Of a stretch of DNA of 64,000 nt, positions 27,120 through 35,947 are shown piece after piece; the stretch's first letter is position 1, and each line of letters begins with the position of its first letter. The notes under the pieces are model-generated. The model worked only from the letters and a program-made list of their open reading frames with translations. It was not told the origin of the DNA and did not search any database. This stretch comes from Halomonas borealis. GTDB taxonomy: Bacteria > Pseudomonadota > Gammaproteobacteria > Pseudomonadales > Halomonadaceae. Location: NCBI RefSeq assembly GCF_004798905.1, contig NZ_SDMO01000007.1:124001-188000 (forward strand), written 5' to 3'. A program made the translations under genes and the position numbers.

Positions 27120-28529
27120 TCAGGCGGTCTGCAGCGCGCCTTCACGGGTCAGCTGGTCGGTGACCCGGTTCACCGCGCGTTCGACGCGGGCGATGATCTC
27201 GTCGACCTCCTCGCGGCTGGCAATCAACGGCGGCGCGAAGCCGAGGATGTCGCCCTGCGGCATGGCCCGGGCGATCAGGTTCTCCTGCATCGCCGCCGCG
27301 GCGATGCGCGGGCCGACCTTGAGCGACGGGTCGAAATGGGTGCGCCTGGCCGGGTCGGCGGAGAACTCCAGGGAGGCCAGCATGCCCACGCCGCGCACGT
27401 CACCGACCAGCGGGTGGTCGCCGAAGGCCGCCTGCATCTGCTGCTGCAGGTAGGCGCCGGTCGCGGCGGCGTTGGCGGTCAGCCCCTCGCGTTCGATGAT
27501 CGCCAGGTTGGCTAGGCCGGCGGCACAGCCCAAGGCATGGCCGGAATAGGTCCAGCCGTGGCCGATCGGGCCGTATTCGCCGGTGCCCTGCTCGAGCACC
27601 CGCCACACGCGGTCGCCGACGATCACCGCGGACAGCGGCTGGTAGGCGCTGGTCAGGCCCTTGGCGGTGGTGATCAGGTCCGGCTTGATGCCGTAGTGGT
27701 GGCTGCCGAAGTCGGCGCCGATGCGCCCGAAACCGCAGACCACCTCGTCGGCGATGAGCAGCACGTCATACTTCGCCAGCACGGCCTGGATCTCGTCCCA
27801 GTAGCCTTCCGGCGGCGGCACGATACCGCCGGTACCGAGCACCGGCTCGCCGATGAAGGCCGCCACGCTGTCCGGTCCCTCGGCCAGGATCATCGCTTCG
27901 AGCCGCTGCGCGCAGTACGCGGAGAACTCACGCTCGCTCATGCCTTGCTGCTCGGCGGCACGATGATAGTAGTACGGCGCCTCGGTATGCAGGATGCCCT
28001 CCATCGGCAGGTCGAACTGGTCGTGGAAGGCCTTGAGGCCGGTCAACGAGCCGCTGGCGATGCCGGAGCCGTGGTAGCCACGCATCCGCGAGATGACCTT
28101 CTTCTTGTGCGGCCGGCCCAGCACGTTGTGGTAGTAGCGCACGATCTTGAGCTGGGTCTCGTTGGCATCCGAGCCGGACATGCCGTAGTAGACCTTGGAC
28201 ATGCCGGGACCGGCGAGCTCGAGGATCTTCTCGGACAGGGCGATCTGCGGCTCGTTGGAGTGCCCCACATAGGTGTGGTAGTAGGACATCTCGAGGGCCT
28301 GCTGGTAGATCGCCTCGGCCACCTCGGTGCGGCCGTAGCCGATGTTGACGCAGTAAAGACCGGCGAAGGCGTCGATGAACTCGTGGCCGTCCTTGTCGAC
28401 GATGTTGATGCCTTTGCCGCCGGTGATCACGCGGCCCGGGGCGTCGCCATGGGCGAAGTCGCGCAGGTGGGTGGAGGCGTGGAAGGTCACCTTGCGGTCG
28501 CGGTCGATCAGATCCTGATGCGTGGTCAT
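27120..28529 (-). CDS. doeD: DoeD, diaminobutyrate aminotransferase of ectoine degradation
   Basis: 469-residue class III PLP-dependent aminotransferase. In the DOE pathway it converts L-2,4-diaminobutyrate to aspartate semialdehyde. Visible features are the PLP phosphate region YYGMSGSDANETQLKIVRYY, LIADEVVCGFGRIG with the pyridoxal-nitrogen aspartate, and the Schiff-base lysine in TTAKGLTSAYQPLSA. I chose the ATG at 28529 (MTTHQDLIDRD, GGAG 7 bp upstream); codons further upstream lie in the repeat-containing spacer. It is the last gene of doeA-doeB-doeX-doeC-doeD. Confidence 0.93.
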   Translation of the reverse strand: MTTHQDLIDRDRKVTFHASTHLRDFAHGDAPGRVITGGKGINIVDKDGHEFIDAFAGLYCVNIGYGRTEVAEAIYQQALEMSYYHTYVGHSNEPQIALSEKILELAGPGMSKVYYGMSGSDANETQLKIVRYYHNVLGRPHKKKVISRMRGYHGSGIASGSLTGLKAFHDQFDLPMEGILHTEAPYYYHRAAEQQGMSEREFSAYCAQRLEAMILAEGPDSVAAFIGEPVLGTGGIVPPPEGYWDEIQAVLAKYDVLLIADEVVCGFGRIGADFGSHHYGIKPDLITTAKGLTSAYQPLSAVIVGDRVWRVLEQGTGEYGPIGHGWTYSGHALGCAAGLANLAIIEREGLTANAAATGAYLQQQMQAAFGDHPLVGDVRGVGMLASLEFSADPARRTHFDPSLKVGPRIAAAAMQENLIARAMPQGDILGFAPPLIASREEVDEIIARVERAVNRVTDQLTREGALQTA

Positions 28530-28682
28530 GCGTGTCTCCAGTGAGGCTCCCCGACGCCATCGGGGAGGAGGTTCGTCGATATCGTTTGTGTTTCTTTCAT
28601 TGGCCGCGACCGGTCTGCTCACGGCATGCAAGGATCTTGCAGGGCCGCTCGGCGTCAGCACCTTTTCCTCTGAACCCGAGGG

Positions 28683-28790
28683 CGCCGCGAGCGACGACCA
28701 GACAAGGCGGATCCTGGAGAGAACAGTGGAGTCTACGTTCCGTCAATGAGCCTGTTCGACCCAGGATCCAACGCCGTATGGTCGAGCGCA
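28683..28790 (+). repeat. structured intergenic repeat, copy R2
   Basis: Second copy of the dispersed element, here on the plus strand between doeD (start 28529) and doeC (stop 28792). The outer stem is GGATCCTGG/CCAGGATCC, a different sequence from the R1 stem but still fully paired. The conserved end AACGCCGTATGGTCGAGCGC is present. The inner stem is weak (ACG/CGT). Confidence 0.72.
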
Positions 28791-28791
28791 G

Positions 28792-30273
28792 CTAGCTCCC
28801 GGAAACGGAACCCAGTGCTCCGAGACAGTAGTACTTGGTCTCCAGGTACTCATCGATGCCGGTCACGCCGCCCTCGCGGCCCAGCCCCGACTGCTTGACG
28901 CCGCCGAACGGCACCGGCGGGCCGGTCATCTTCACCGAGTTCACCGAGACCATGCCGTACTCCAGCGCCCGCAGCAGCTTCCAGATGCGCCGGATGTCAT
29001 GGGTATAGACGTAGGCCGCCAGCCCATACTCGGTGTCGTTGGCCATGGCGATGGCCTCGTCGTCGTCGCGGTAGGCGGTGATGCCGGCCACCGGGGCGAA
29101 GTTCTCCTCGTTCCACACCTTCATGGCCGGCGTGACGCCGGTCAGCAGCACCGGCATGAAGAAGTTGGGCCCCGGTGCCTGGGACTGATCGCCGGCTACC
29201 AGGGACGCCCCGCGGGAAACGGCGTCGTCGACGATGGCCGCGGCCTTCTCCACCGCCTGACGATGGATCAACGGGCCGAGGTCGACCTCGCTTTCCAGGC
29301 CATTGCCCACGGTCAGCGCCGCCATGCGGCTGGCGAACTGCTCGACGAAGTCGTCATGGATCGATTCGTGGACCAGGATGCGGTTGGCCGCCAAACAGTC
29401 CTGACCGGCGGTCTGGAACTTGGCCGCCACGGCGGCGAAGGCCGCTTCCCGCGGGTCCATGTCGGGGCCGACGATGAAGGGCGCGTTGCCGCCGAGCTCG
29501 AGCGAGACGCGTTTGACGGTGTGGGCGCACTGCTCGATCAGCAACCGGCCGACACGGGTGGAACCGGTGAACGACAGCGCCTTGATGCGCTCCTCATCGC
29601 ACAGCAGCTTCGACACCTCGGGGGCATCGCCCAGCACCACGTTGAAGATGCCGGCGGGGATCCCGGCGCGCTCGGCAAGCTCGGCCAGCGCCAGCGCCGA
29701 GAACGGCGTCTCGTGGGCCGGCTTGACGATCACCGGGCAGCCGGCGGCCATGGCGGCGGCGGCCTTGCGGGTGATCATCGCCAGCGGGAAGTTCCAGGGC
29801 GTGATCAGCGCGGCGATCCCCACCGGCTCCTTGAGGGTCCCCAGGGCGGCATTGGGAATGTGGCTGGGGATGGTCTCGCCGAAGGTACGCTTGCCCTCCT
29901 CGGCGAACCAGCGCACGAAGCTGGCGCCATACTCCACCTCGCCACGGGCATCCGGCAGCGGCTTGCCCTGCTCATGAGTCATGATGATCGCCAGATCCTC
30001 GCGGTGGGCCTGCAGCAGGTCATACCAGGCCAGCAGCCGCTCGCAGCGCTCATCGGCGCGCAGCGCCCGCCAATGCACGAAGGCCTCCTCGGCGGCATCC
30101 ACGGCGGCGCCGATCTGTGACCCCTCGAGCAGCGGGATATGCCCCAGCACCTCGCCGGTGGCGGGGTCGACGACGGCGTCCTCGCGCCCCTCGTCGCCGT
30201 GGGTCCACTTGCCGTCGATATAGGCGTACTGCCGGAACAGGCGCGGGTCCTCGAGCATGTTGGACAGCATCAT
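28792..30273 (-). CDS. doeC: DoeC, aspartate-semialdehyde dehydrogenase of ectoine degradation
   Basis: 493-residue NAD(P)-dependent aldehyde dehydrogenase that oxidises the aspartate semialdehyde made by DoeD to aspartate. Visible motifs are TPWNFPLAM, FTGSTRVGR, the catalytic glutamate in VSLELGGNAP and the nucleophilic cysteine in TAGQDCLAANR. It resembles succinate-semialdehyde dehydrogenases, so context decides the substrate. Two adjacent ATGs (30273, 30270) follow GGGAGG by 4 and 7 bp. A 16-bp palindrome and a hairpin lie between doeX and this gene. Confidence 0.9.
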   Translation of the reverse strand: MMLSNMLEDPRLFRQYAYIDGKWTHGDEGREDAVVDPATGEVLGHIPLLEGSQIGAAVDAAEEAFVHWRALRADERCERLLAWYDLLQAHREDLAIIMTHEQGKPLPDARGEVEYGASFVRWFAEEGKRTFGETIPSHIPNAALGTLKEPVGIAALITPWNFPLAMITRKAAAAMAAGCPVIVKPAHETPFSALALAELAERAGIPAGIFNVVLGDAPEVSKLLCDEERIKALSFTGSTRVGRLLIEQCAHTVKRVSLELGGNAPFIVGPDMDPREAAFAAVAAKFQTAGQDCLAANRILVHESIHDDFVEQFASRMAALTVGNGLESEVDLGPLIHRQAVEKAAAIVDDAVSRGASLVAGDQSQAPGPNFFMPVLLTGVTPAMKVWNEENFAPVAGITAYRDDDEAIAMANDTEYGLAAYVYTHDIRRIWKLLRALEYGMVSVNSVKMTGPPVPFGGVKQSGLGREGGVTGIDEYLETKYYCLGALGSVSGS

Positions 30274-30325
30274 AAAACCTCCCTGAGACGCCGGTGCAGC
30301 AGCGCACCGACGATGGTATGACTCG

Positions 30326-30341
30326 CGTGGCGATCGCCACG
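30326..30341. promoter_or_regulatory. 16-bp perfect palindrome upstream of doeC
   Basis: CGTGGCGATCGCCACG is self-complementary over its full length, 53 bp before the doeC start. It could be an operator for DoeX or another regulator. It does not match the AT-rich Lrp consensus, so the binding protein is unknown. Confidence 0.45.
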
Positions 30342-30391
30342 TGATGGTGTCAGGGTAAGGCAGACGGGCGGGCGAGAGTTTTCGAAGTCGA

Positions 30392-30425
30392 GCGCCGGAA
30401 AGGAGGAGGTTTTTCGTTCCGGCGC
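30392..30425 (-). terminator. hairpin between doeX and doeC (attenuator or partial terminator)
   Basis: GCGCCGGAA (30392-30400) pairs with TTCCGGCGC (30417-30425) around a 16-nt loop, about 33 bp past the doeX stop. On the minus strand the stem is not followed by T's, so it may reduce rather than stop read-through into doeCD. Confidence 0.45.
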
Positions 30426-30457
30426 CCGGGAGTGGCGATTTTTTTGGCAAGCGCGGC

Positions 30458-30937
30458 TCAAGCGCCGATCAGGTCCTCGGGGCGAACCCCGTCGTCGGGG
30501 CGCTTGACGCGCTTGGTGACGATATAGGTGAAATAGCGCTCGATGCCGGCGTCGGACATCAACCAGGCGTCGATCAGACGCTGGTAGGCGTCGATGGAGG
30601 CGGCCTCGAACTTGACCAGGTAATCCACGCCGCCGCCCACGGCCACGCATTCGGTGGCCTCGGGGGTGTCGCGCACCAGGGCCTCGAAGCGGGCGAAGCT
30701 CTCGGCGTTGTGGCTCTTGAGCTCGATCTGCACCCACACCGGGGTACGCGGCTGGAGCACCGTCGCATCGATTCGCGCCCCGTAGCCCTCGATGATGCCG
30801 GCCTTCTCCAGACGCCTCACGCGCTCCCAACAAGGACTGATCGAGAGGTTGATCGCTTCGGCCAGCTTCGACTTGGTGATGCGTCCGTCACGCGAGAGGA
30901 TCTCGAGGATCTTGAGGTCGTAACGATCGAGCTTCAT
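30458..30937 (-). CDS. doeX: DoeX, Lrp/AsnC-family regulator of ectoine catabolism
   Basis: 159-residue Lrp/AsnC transcription factor. The N-terminal helix-turn-helix is about 1-60 (LDRYDLKILEILSRDGRITKSKLAEAINLSISPCWERVRRLEKAGII) and the C-terminal RAM ligand domain about 70-150 (VQIELKSHNAESFARFEALVRDTPEATECVAVGGGVDYLVKF). The start was set at 30937 (MKLDRYDL), the normal N-terminus of the family, although its ribosome site is weak. In Halomonas elongata DoeX accompanies doeAB and binds upstream of doeA. It lies between doeB and doeC here. Confidence 0.92.
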   Translation of the reverse strand: MKLDRYDLKILEILSRDGRITKSKLAEAINLSISPCWERVRRLEKAGIIEGYGARIDATVLQPRTPVWVQIELKSHNAESFARFEALVRDTPEATECVAVGGGVDYLVKFEAASIDAYQRLIDAWLMSDAGIERYFTYIVTKRVKRPDDGVRPEDLIGA

Positions 30938-30960
30938 GTCAGACCACCATCCCTGCTGAT

Positions 30961-31056
30961 CGCGCTCGGCCATGCCGCGTTGAACCGCTTCTCAAGATGC
31001 TCATTTGCCCCTCGTAGGCTCCGTGCTTTCGGCGCCGTTCGTCTTGCCTGGCCAGC
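30961..31056 (-). repeat. structured intergenic repeat, copy R3 (diverged)
   Basis: Diverged copy of the dispersed element between doeB and doeX. Read on the minus strand it shares GGCAAGACGAACGGC, CAAATGAGCATCTTGAG and the closing CGGCATGGCCGAGCGC with R1. The outer stem is weaker than in the other copies. It again lies inside an operon, starting a few bases after the doeB stop. Confidence 0.65.
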
Positions 31057-31058
31057 GC

Positions 31059-32093
31059 TCATTGGGGCTGGGTCTGATCGGCGTCGAGCGAGTCGACCAC
31101 CTCGGCGATCACCGCGATGGTGTCACCCATGTTGACGTTGGCCGGGAAACGGCGCGCCATCAGCAGCCCGTCGCGCTCGGCGCGGTACTCGACGGGCGCG
31201 GTTCCGCTGCGGGTCATGTCGTAGACCCGGGCGATCACCTGGCCCTTCTCCACCGTCTCGCCCAGCGCCAGCGTCAGCTCGAGCAGGCCCGAGTGCTCGC
31301 TCTGCACATAGCAGCTGGCATCCGGCATATCGAGATACACCTGAGGCGTCTCGGGCACCTCGAGCTCGCCCTCGAGCAACCCGAAATGGATCAGGAAGTT
31401 CTCGATGCCGCGTTCGGTGACGGTCAGGCTCTGAGGCGTGGAGGTACCGCCGCCACCCAACTCAGTGGCCACGAACACCTTGCCCTGGCGCTCGACGGCG
31501 GTATCGAACAGCGCCTCGGCATCGAGCTCGAACATGATCATCGCATAGGGCGCACCGAACGCCTTGGCGCCCGCCAGGGCCCGGCGCTGCTGGTCGGCGT
31601 CGTCGAGCACGTGGGAGGCGGCGAAGGGCACGATGTCCAGGGTGCGGCCGCCGGAGTGCAGGTCGAGCACCGCATCGCTCATCGGCACCAGGGTGCGGGT
31701 GAAGTAATCGGCGATCTTCTCGGTGACACTGCCGTCCGGGTCGCCGGGGAAGCTGCGGTTGAGGTTACCGCCGTCCATCGGCGAGGTGCGGCGGCCGGCC
31801 TGTGCCGCGGGGGTGTTCATCATCGGCACGATGATCACCCGCCCGCTCACGTCCGAGGCGGCAAGCGAGCTCGCCAGCTTCTGCAGCGCGGTGATGCCCT
31901 CGTACTCGTCGCCATGGTTGCCGCCGGTCAGCAGCGCGGTCGGCCCCTCGCCGTTGTTCACCACGGTGATCGGGATCATCACCGCCCCCCAGGCCGACTC
32001 GTCGTCGGAGATCGGCAGCTTGAGGAAACCGTGCTGGACGCCCTGGGCCTCGAAGTCGACGGTGGCGGAGATGGGGCTCGGTCGCTTGCTCAT
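31059..32093 (-). CDS. doeB: DoeB, N-alpha-acetyl-L-2,4-diaminobutyrate deacetylase
   Basis: 344-residue zinc carboxypeptidase-like enzyme of the succinylglutamate desuccinylase/aspartoacylase family. It deacetylates N-alpha-acetyl-diaminobutyrate released by DoeA. The zinc site is visible as GGNHGDEYEG (His and Glu, about 57-66) and the distal histidine in LDLHSGG (about 144). NLNRSFPGD is the family substrate segment, and the C-terminal beta domain is present (ASCYVQSEHSGLLELTLALGETVEKGQ). AAGGAG lies 5 bp before the ATG, 9 bp after doeA. Confidence 0.95.
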   Translation of the reverse strand: MSKRPSPISATVDFEAQGVQHGFLKLPISDDESAWGAVMIPITVVNNGEGPTALLTGGNHGDEYEGITALQKLASSLAASDVSGRVIIVPMMNTPAAQAGRRTSPMDGGNLNRSFPGDPDGSVTEKIADYFTRTLVPMSDAVLDLHSGGRTLDIVPFAASHVLDDADQQRRALAGAKAFGAPYAMIMFELDAEALFDTAVERQGKVFVATELGGGGTSTPQSLTVTERGIENFLIHFGLLEGELEVPETPQVYLDMPDASCYVQSEHSGLLELTLALGETVEKGQVIARVYDMTRSGTAPVEYRAERDGLLMARRFPANVNMGDTIAVIAEVVDSLDADQTQPQ

Positions 32094-32102
32094 AAGTGCT
32101 CC

Positions 32103-33302
32103 TTACTGGACGAACAGCTGGCGGGGGAAGTCGGCCAGCGTCTCGCAGCCGGTCTCGGTGATCAGGATGCTCTCGGTGATTTCCAGGCCCCAGTCATCGA
32201 CCCACAGGCCGGGCATGAAGTGGAAGGTCATGCCCGGCTCGAGGATCGTCTCGTCGGAGGGACGCAGGCTCATGGTGCGCTCGCCCCAGTCCGGCGGATA
32301 GCTGATGCCGATGGGATAACCGCAGCGTGCCCCGCCACGGTCGAAACCATAGCGGTCCATGGCCGAGCCCAGCGCCATGGCGATGTCCGCGGTGCGGTTG
32401 CCGGGCTTGGCCACCGCAAGCCCCCGCTCGATGCCCTCGAGCAAGGCCGACTCGGCGCGGATGAACTCCGCCGGCGGCCGACCCAGGTAGACGGTGCGCG
32501 ACATCGGCGCATGATAGCGCTTGAAGACCCCGGCGATCTCGAAGAAGGTGCCCTCGCCTTCGCGGAACGGCGAGTCGTCCCAGGTCAGGTGCGGGGCGGC
32601 CGCGTCCTTGCCGGTCGGCAGCATCGGCACGATGGCCGGATAGTCACCGCCATAGACTTTGCCGTGCTCATCCTTCCAGCCCTCGATACCGACCCGGTAG
32701 ATCTCCGAGACCAGCTTGCTCTTGGGCAGCCCCGGCTCGATCACCTCGAGGATGCGTGAATGCATGCCCGCCACGATCTTGCCGGCGATGCGCATGTACT
32801 CGATCTCCTGGGCCGACTTGATGGCCCGGCACCAGTTGACCAGGGCGTTGGCATCCATGAAACGCGCATGCGGCAGCTCGCGCAGCAGCGACTGATAGGC
32901 CTTGGCCGAGAAGTAGTAGTTGTCCATTTCCATGCCCACCACGCCCCGGTGCCAGCCGCGGTCCGGCATGATCGACTGGGCCAGGTACTCCATGGGGTGC
33001 ATGTCCGGATTCTGGACATAGTAATCCGGGTAGTAGGTGATGTTCTCCGGATCGATCCAGCAGGTACGCAGCGCCCCGTTGGCGTCCATGCGCCGGCCGT
33101 ACCACACCGGCTCGCCCTCGAGCCCGAGCAGCACGCACTGATGCACATAGAAGGACCAACCGTCATAGCCGGTCAGCCAGGCCATGTTCGAGGGGTCGCT
33201 GATGATCAGCACGTCGATGCCCCGGCTCGCCATCTCGGCGCGGACCTTCCAGAGCCGACCGGCATACTCCTCGCGAGTAAAAGGCAGGGAAACCTGAATC
33301 AT
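32103..33302 (-). CDS. doeA: DoeA, ectoine hydrolase
   Basis: 399-residue creatinase/prolidase-fold (M24-type) hydrolase that opens the ectoine ring to N-acetyl-diaminobutyrate isomers. It lacks the Asp-x-Asp metal ligands of true M24 peptidases and instead has GTFFEIAGVFKRYHAPMSRT. E255 in this segment matches the glutamate I recall forming the covalent intermediate in the Ruegeria orthologue EutD. The C-terminal PGMTFHFMPGLWVDDWGLEI is also typical. It is the first gene of the doe operon, divergent from a MocR/EnuR-like gene. Confidence 0.96.
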   Translation of the reverse strand: MIQVSLPFTREEYAGRLWKVRAEMASRGIDVLIISDPSNMAWLTGYDGWSFYVHQCVLLGLEGEPVWYGRRMDANGALRTCWIDPENITYYPDYYVQNPDMHPMEYLAQSIMPDRGWHRGVVGMEMDNYYFSAKAYQSLLRELPHARFMDANALVNWCRAIKSAQEIEYMRIAGKIVAGMHSRILEVIEPGLPKSKLVSEIYRVGIEGWKDEHGKVYGGDYPAIVPMLPTGKDAAAPHLTWDDSPFREGEGTFFEIAGVFKRYHAPMSRTVYLGRPPAEFIRAESALLEGIERGLAVAKPGNRTADIAMALGSAMDRYGFDRGGARCGYPIGISYPPDWGERTMSLRPSDETILEPGMTFHFMPGLWVDDWGLEITESILITETGCETLADFPRQLFVQ

Positions 33303-33406
33303 GAAATCGCTCGTCCAACGATCACGTCACCGATACCGGCCCCTCTCGTTCCGGGAGAGGCCGAAGCGCCAGGGCGGTTGACGGCCGCGCGCGGGGCCTC
33401 TTGAAT

Positions 33407-33438
33407 TGTCATGATTGATGACAGCACAATGCATGACA
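33407..33438. promoter_or_regulatory. TGTCAT/ATGACA repeats in the doeA-enuR divergent promoter
   Basis: TGTCAT (33407-33412) and ATGACA (33418-33423) form a perfect inverted repeat with a 5-bp spacer. A further ATGACA is at 33433-33438, 15 bp from the second half-site. Multiple copies of one half-site between divergent doeA and a MocR gene suggest an operator. MocR proteins often bind direct plus inverted half-sites. Confidence 0.55.
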
Positions 33439-33508
33439 ATCTCAGTCAATGTCCTTGAGACGATACTAGCACCCCCGCTTGGCCGACGGTCAAAGGCTTT
33501 ATTGCATC

Positions 33509-34915
33509 ATGACACTCGATCTGACGCCCTTCCTGCAGGACACCGGCCCCAAGTATCTGGCCATCGCCCGGGCCCTCGCCGAGGCGATCCGCCAGGGCGA
33601 GCTCGCCCCCGGGACCCGCCTGCCGCCGCATCGCCGGCTCGCCGAGACCCTGGGGGTCAGCGTGCAGACCGTCTCGCGGGCCTATGCCCAGGCCGAGAAG
33701 AGAGGGCTGGTGCAGTCGCGAGTCGGCAGCGGCACCTGGATCAATACCCTCGACGATGCCCGGGAAGCGGCCTATCTGCGTGGCCAGGAGCCGCGCCAGG
33801 AGAGCCCGCTGATCGATCTCTCCATCGCCCACCCGGTCTGTACACCGGATCACCACCATCGCTTCCGCGAGACGCTGGCCTCGCTTGCCGGACACCTCCG
33901 CCCCGAGGTGGTCACCGCCAATCGCCCTATCGCCGGGCTGATGCACCAGCGCGAGCGGGCCAGCGACTGGCTCGTCGAGCGGCTCGGCGTGCCGGGTGGC
34001 CCCGAGGATCGCGTGCTGTGCAACGGTGCCGCCCACGGCCTGATGCTGGCCATCTCCACCGTGGTCCAGCACGGCGACCTGGTGCTCACCGAGGCGCTCA
34101 CCGACCATGGGCTGATCGCGCTGTCGCGCACCCTGGGCTTCCAGCTACGCGGCGTGGCCATCGATGAACGCGGGGTAATCCCCGAGGCCCTCGACCAGGC
34201 CTGCCGACGCCGACGTCCCCGGGCCGTGTGCCTGACGCCCACCCAGCTCAACCCCACCGGCGCCACCATGGACGAGGCGCGGCGCGACGCCGTGGCCCGG
34301 GTCCTCGACCATCACGGCGTGTGGCTGATCGAAGACGACGTTCATGCGCTGCTCGAGCCACCGGGGCTGACGCCGCTGGCCGCCCGGCTGCCTCACCTGT
34401 GCTTCCACGTCACCAGCCTGACCAAGGTCGTGCTGCCCGGGCTACGCGCCGGCTACCTCAGCGTGCCCCGGGGGCAGCTGCACCACACCCTGCCGCGGAT
34501 GCGCGCCACCAGCTGGATGGCCACGCCGCTGGTCTTCGAGATCGCCGATGCCTGGCTCGCCGACGGCAGCCTGGCACGGCTGGCGGTCGAACAACGGGCC
34601 CTGCTCGCCGAACGCCAGCGCCTGGCCGCCCACCGGCTCGCCGGCCATGAGTTCAGCGCCCGGCCCTCCAGCCTGCATCTGTGGCTATCGCTGCCCGCCG
34701 CCTGGCGCGCCGAGGAGCTCCAGCAGCAGGCCGAGCAGGAAGGCATGACCCTCACCACCGCCGTTCCCTTCATGGTGGAACAGACGCCGGCCCCTCGGCG
34801 CATCCGCCTGAGCCTCGGTGCCGAGCCGGACCTCGAACGCCTCGCGGGCGCCCTGTCGCGCCTCGCCGGGCTGCTCGACGAGGCGCCGCCACCGATGATG
34901 CAGATCGTCTACTAA
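33509..34915 (+). CDS. MocR/EnuR-like PLP-binding GntR-family regulator of ectoine use
   Basis: 468-residue regulator of the MocR type. The N-terminal GntR winged helix is about 10-78 (PKYLAIARALAEAIRQGELAPGTRLPPHRRLAETLGVSVQTVSRAYAQAEKRGLV). An aminotransferase I-like domain follows, with LTPTQLNPTGATM, WLIEDDVHA and the PLP lysine K306 in TSLTKVVLPGLRAGYL. In EnuR, PLP bound to such a lysine reacts with ectoine catabolites. Its divergence from doeA supports that role, but EnuR itself was defined in Rhodobacterales. I used the ATG at 33509 rather than an upstream TTG. Confidence 0.85.
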   Translation: MTLDLTPFLQDTGPKYLAIARALAEAIRQGELAPGTRLPPHRRLAETLGVSVQTVSRAYAQAEKRGLVQSRVGSGTWINTLDDAREAAYLRGQEPRQESPLIDLSIAHPVCTPDHHHRFRETLASLAGHLRPEVVTANRPIAGLMHQRERASDWLVERLGVPGGPEDRVLCNGAAHGLMLAISTVVQHGDLVLTEALTDHGLIALSRTLGFQLRGVAIDERGVIPEALDQACRRRRPRAVCLTPTQLNPTGATMDEARRDAVARVLDHHGVWLIEDDVHALLEPPGLTPLAARLPHLCFHVTSLTKVVLPGLRAGYLSVPRGQLHHTLPRMRATSWMATPLVFEIADAWLADGSLARLAVEQRALLAERQRLAAHRLAGHEFSARPSSLHLWLSLPAAWRAEELQQQAEQEGMTLTTAVPFMVEQTPAPRRIRLSLGAEPDLERLAGALSRLAGLLDEAPPPMMQIVY

Positions 34916-34930
34916 TCAGGAGTCATTATC

Positions 34931-35872
34931 ATGCGAGTACTGGTTCACACCGAGGCCGCCGAGGCCTGGCGCGACGCCCTGGCCGAACGCCTCCCAGACG
35001 CCGAGATTTTCACCAGTGCCGCCCCCGCCGACCAGCGCCGTCGGGCCGACTACCTGGCGACCTGGAAGCCCTCCCCCGAGCTGCTCGGTGAGCTCGAAGG
35101 GCTCAAGGGCATCATCAACCTCGGCGCCGGGGTCGACGCCCTGCTGAACAACCCCGCCCTGCCCTCGGGCGTACCCATCGTCAAGTTGCGCGACGCCGGC
35201 ATGGCCGGCCCCATCGCCGATTACGTGCGTTACGGGGTGTGTCACTTCCAGCGCGATTTCGACCGCTATCGCCGCCAGCAGGCGCGCGCCGAGTGGCGAC
35301 AGCATCCGGCGGTCGACAAGGCCGAGTGGCCCGTGGGCGTGCTGGGGCTCGGCGCGATCGGCGCCAAGGTCGCCCAGGCGCTGGCCGACGACGGCTTCCC
35401 GGTTCATGGCTGGAGCCGCTCGCCGCGCACGCTGCCGGGCATCGAGTGCCACCACGGCGACGCCGGCCTGCGCGAGCTGCTGCCGCGGGTGAAGAGCCTG
35501 GTGCTGCTGCTGCCCGATACCCCGGCGACCCGCCGGGTGATCGATGCCGAGGCGCTGGCCGCCCTGCCCGAGGGCGCCAGCCTGATCAACCCCGGCCGCG
35601 GCACCCTGATCGACGAGGCCGCCCTGCTGGCGGCGCTGGGCGACGCCTCGAGCGAGACGCAGGGCCGGCTACGTGGCGCCCTGCTCGATGCCTTCCCCGA
35701 GGAGCCGCTGCCGGCGGAAAGCCCGCTGTGGTCGCATCCGCGGGTGCTCATCACCCCGCACATGGCCGGCCCTACGCCGCTCGGCGAGGCACTCGATCAG
35801 GTGGCCGAGGCGCTACGCGCCCTGGCGGCCGGCGAGGCCGTCGAGACCATCGATCCCGCGGCCGGCTACTGA
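34931..35872 (+). CDS. ghrA: glyoxylate/hydroxypyruvate reductase A-like dehydrogenase
   Basis: 313-residue D-isomer-specific 2-hydroxyacid dehydrogenase of the GhrA group. The NAD(P)-binding motif VGVLGLGAIGAKVAQAL lies near 138-154. The catalytic residues are in NPGRGTLID (Arg), LDAFPEEPLP (Glu) and TPHMAGPT (His). It reduces glyoxylate, hydroxypyruvate or related keto acids. It follows the MocR gene by 15 bp in the same direction and may be cotranscribed; a direct role in ectoine use is not known. CAGGAG precedes the ATG. Confidence 0.9.
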   Translation: MRVLVHTEAAEAWRDALAERLPDAEIFTSAAPADQRRRADYLATWKPSPELLGELEGLKGIINLGAGVDALLNNPALPSGVPIVKLRDAGMAGPIADYVRYGVCHFQRDFDRYRRQQARAEWRQHPAVDKAEWPVGVLGLGAIGAKVAQALADDGFPVHGWSRSPRTLPGIECHHGDAGLRELLPRVKSLVLLLPDTPATRRVIDAEALAALPEGASLINPGRGTLIDEAALLAALGDASSETQGRLRGALLDAFPEEPLPAESPLWSHPRVLITPHMAGPTPLGEALDQVAEALRALAAGEAVETIDPAAGY

Positions 35873-35947
35873 TCGCTCCCGGGCCGAAGCCCAGACGCCG
35901 GCCGGACTCCACGAGTCGCGTCGGAGCGACGAGGGCGAAGAGGCACG

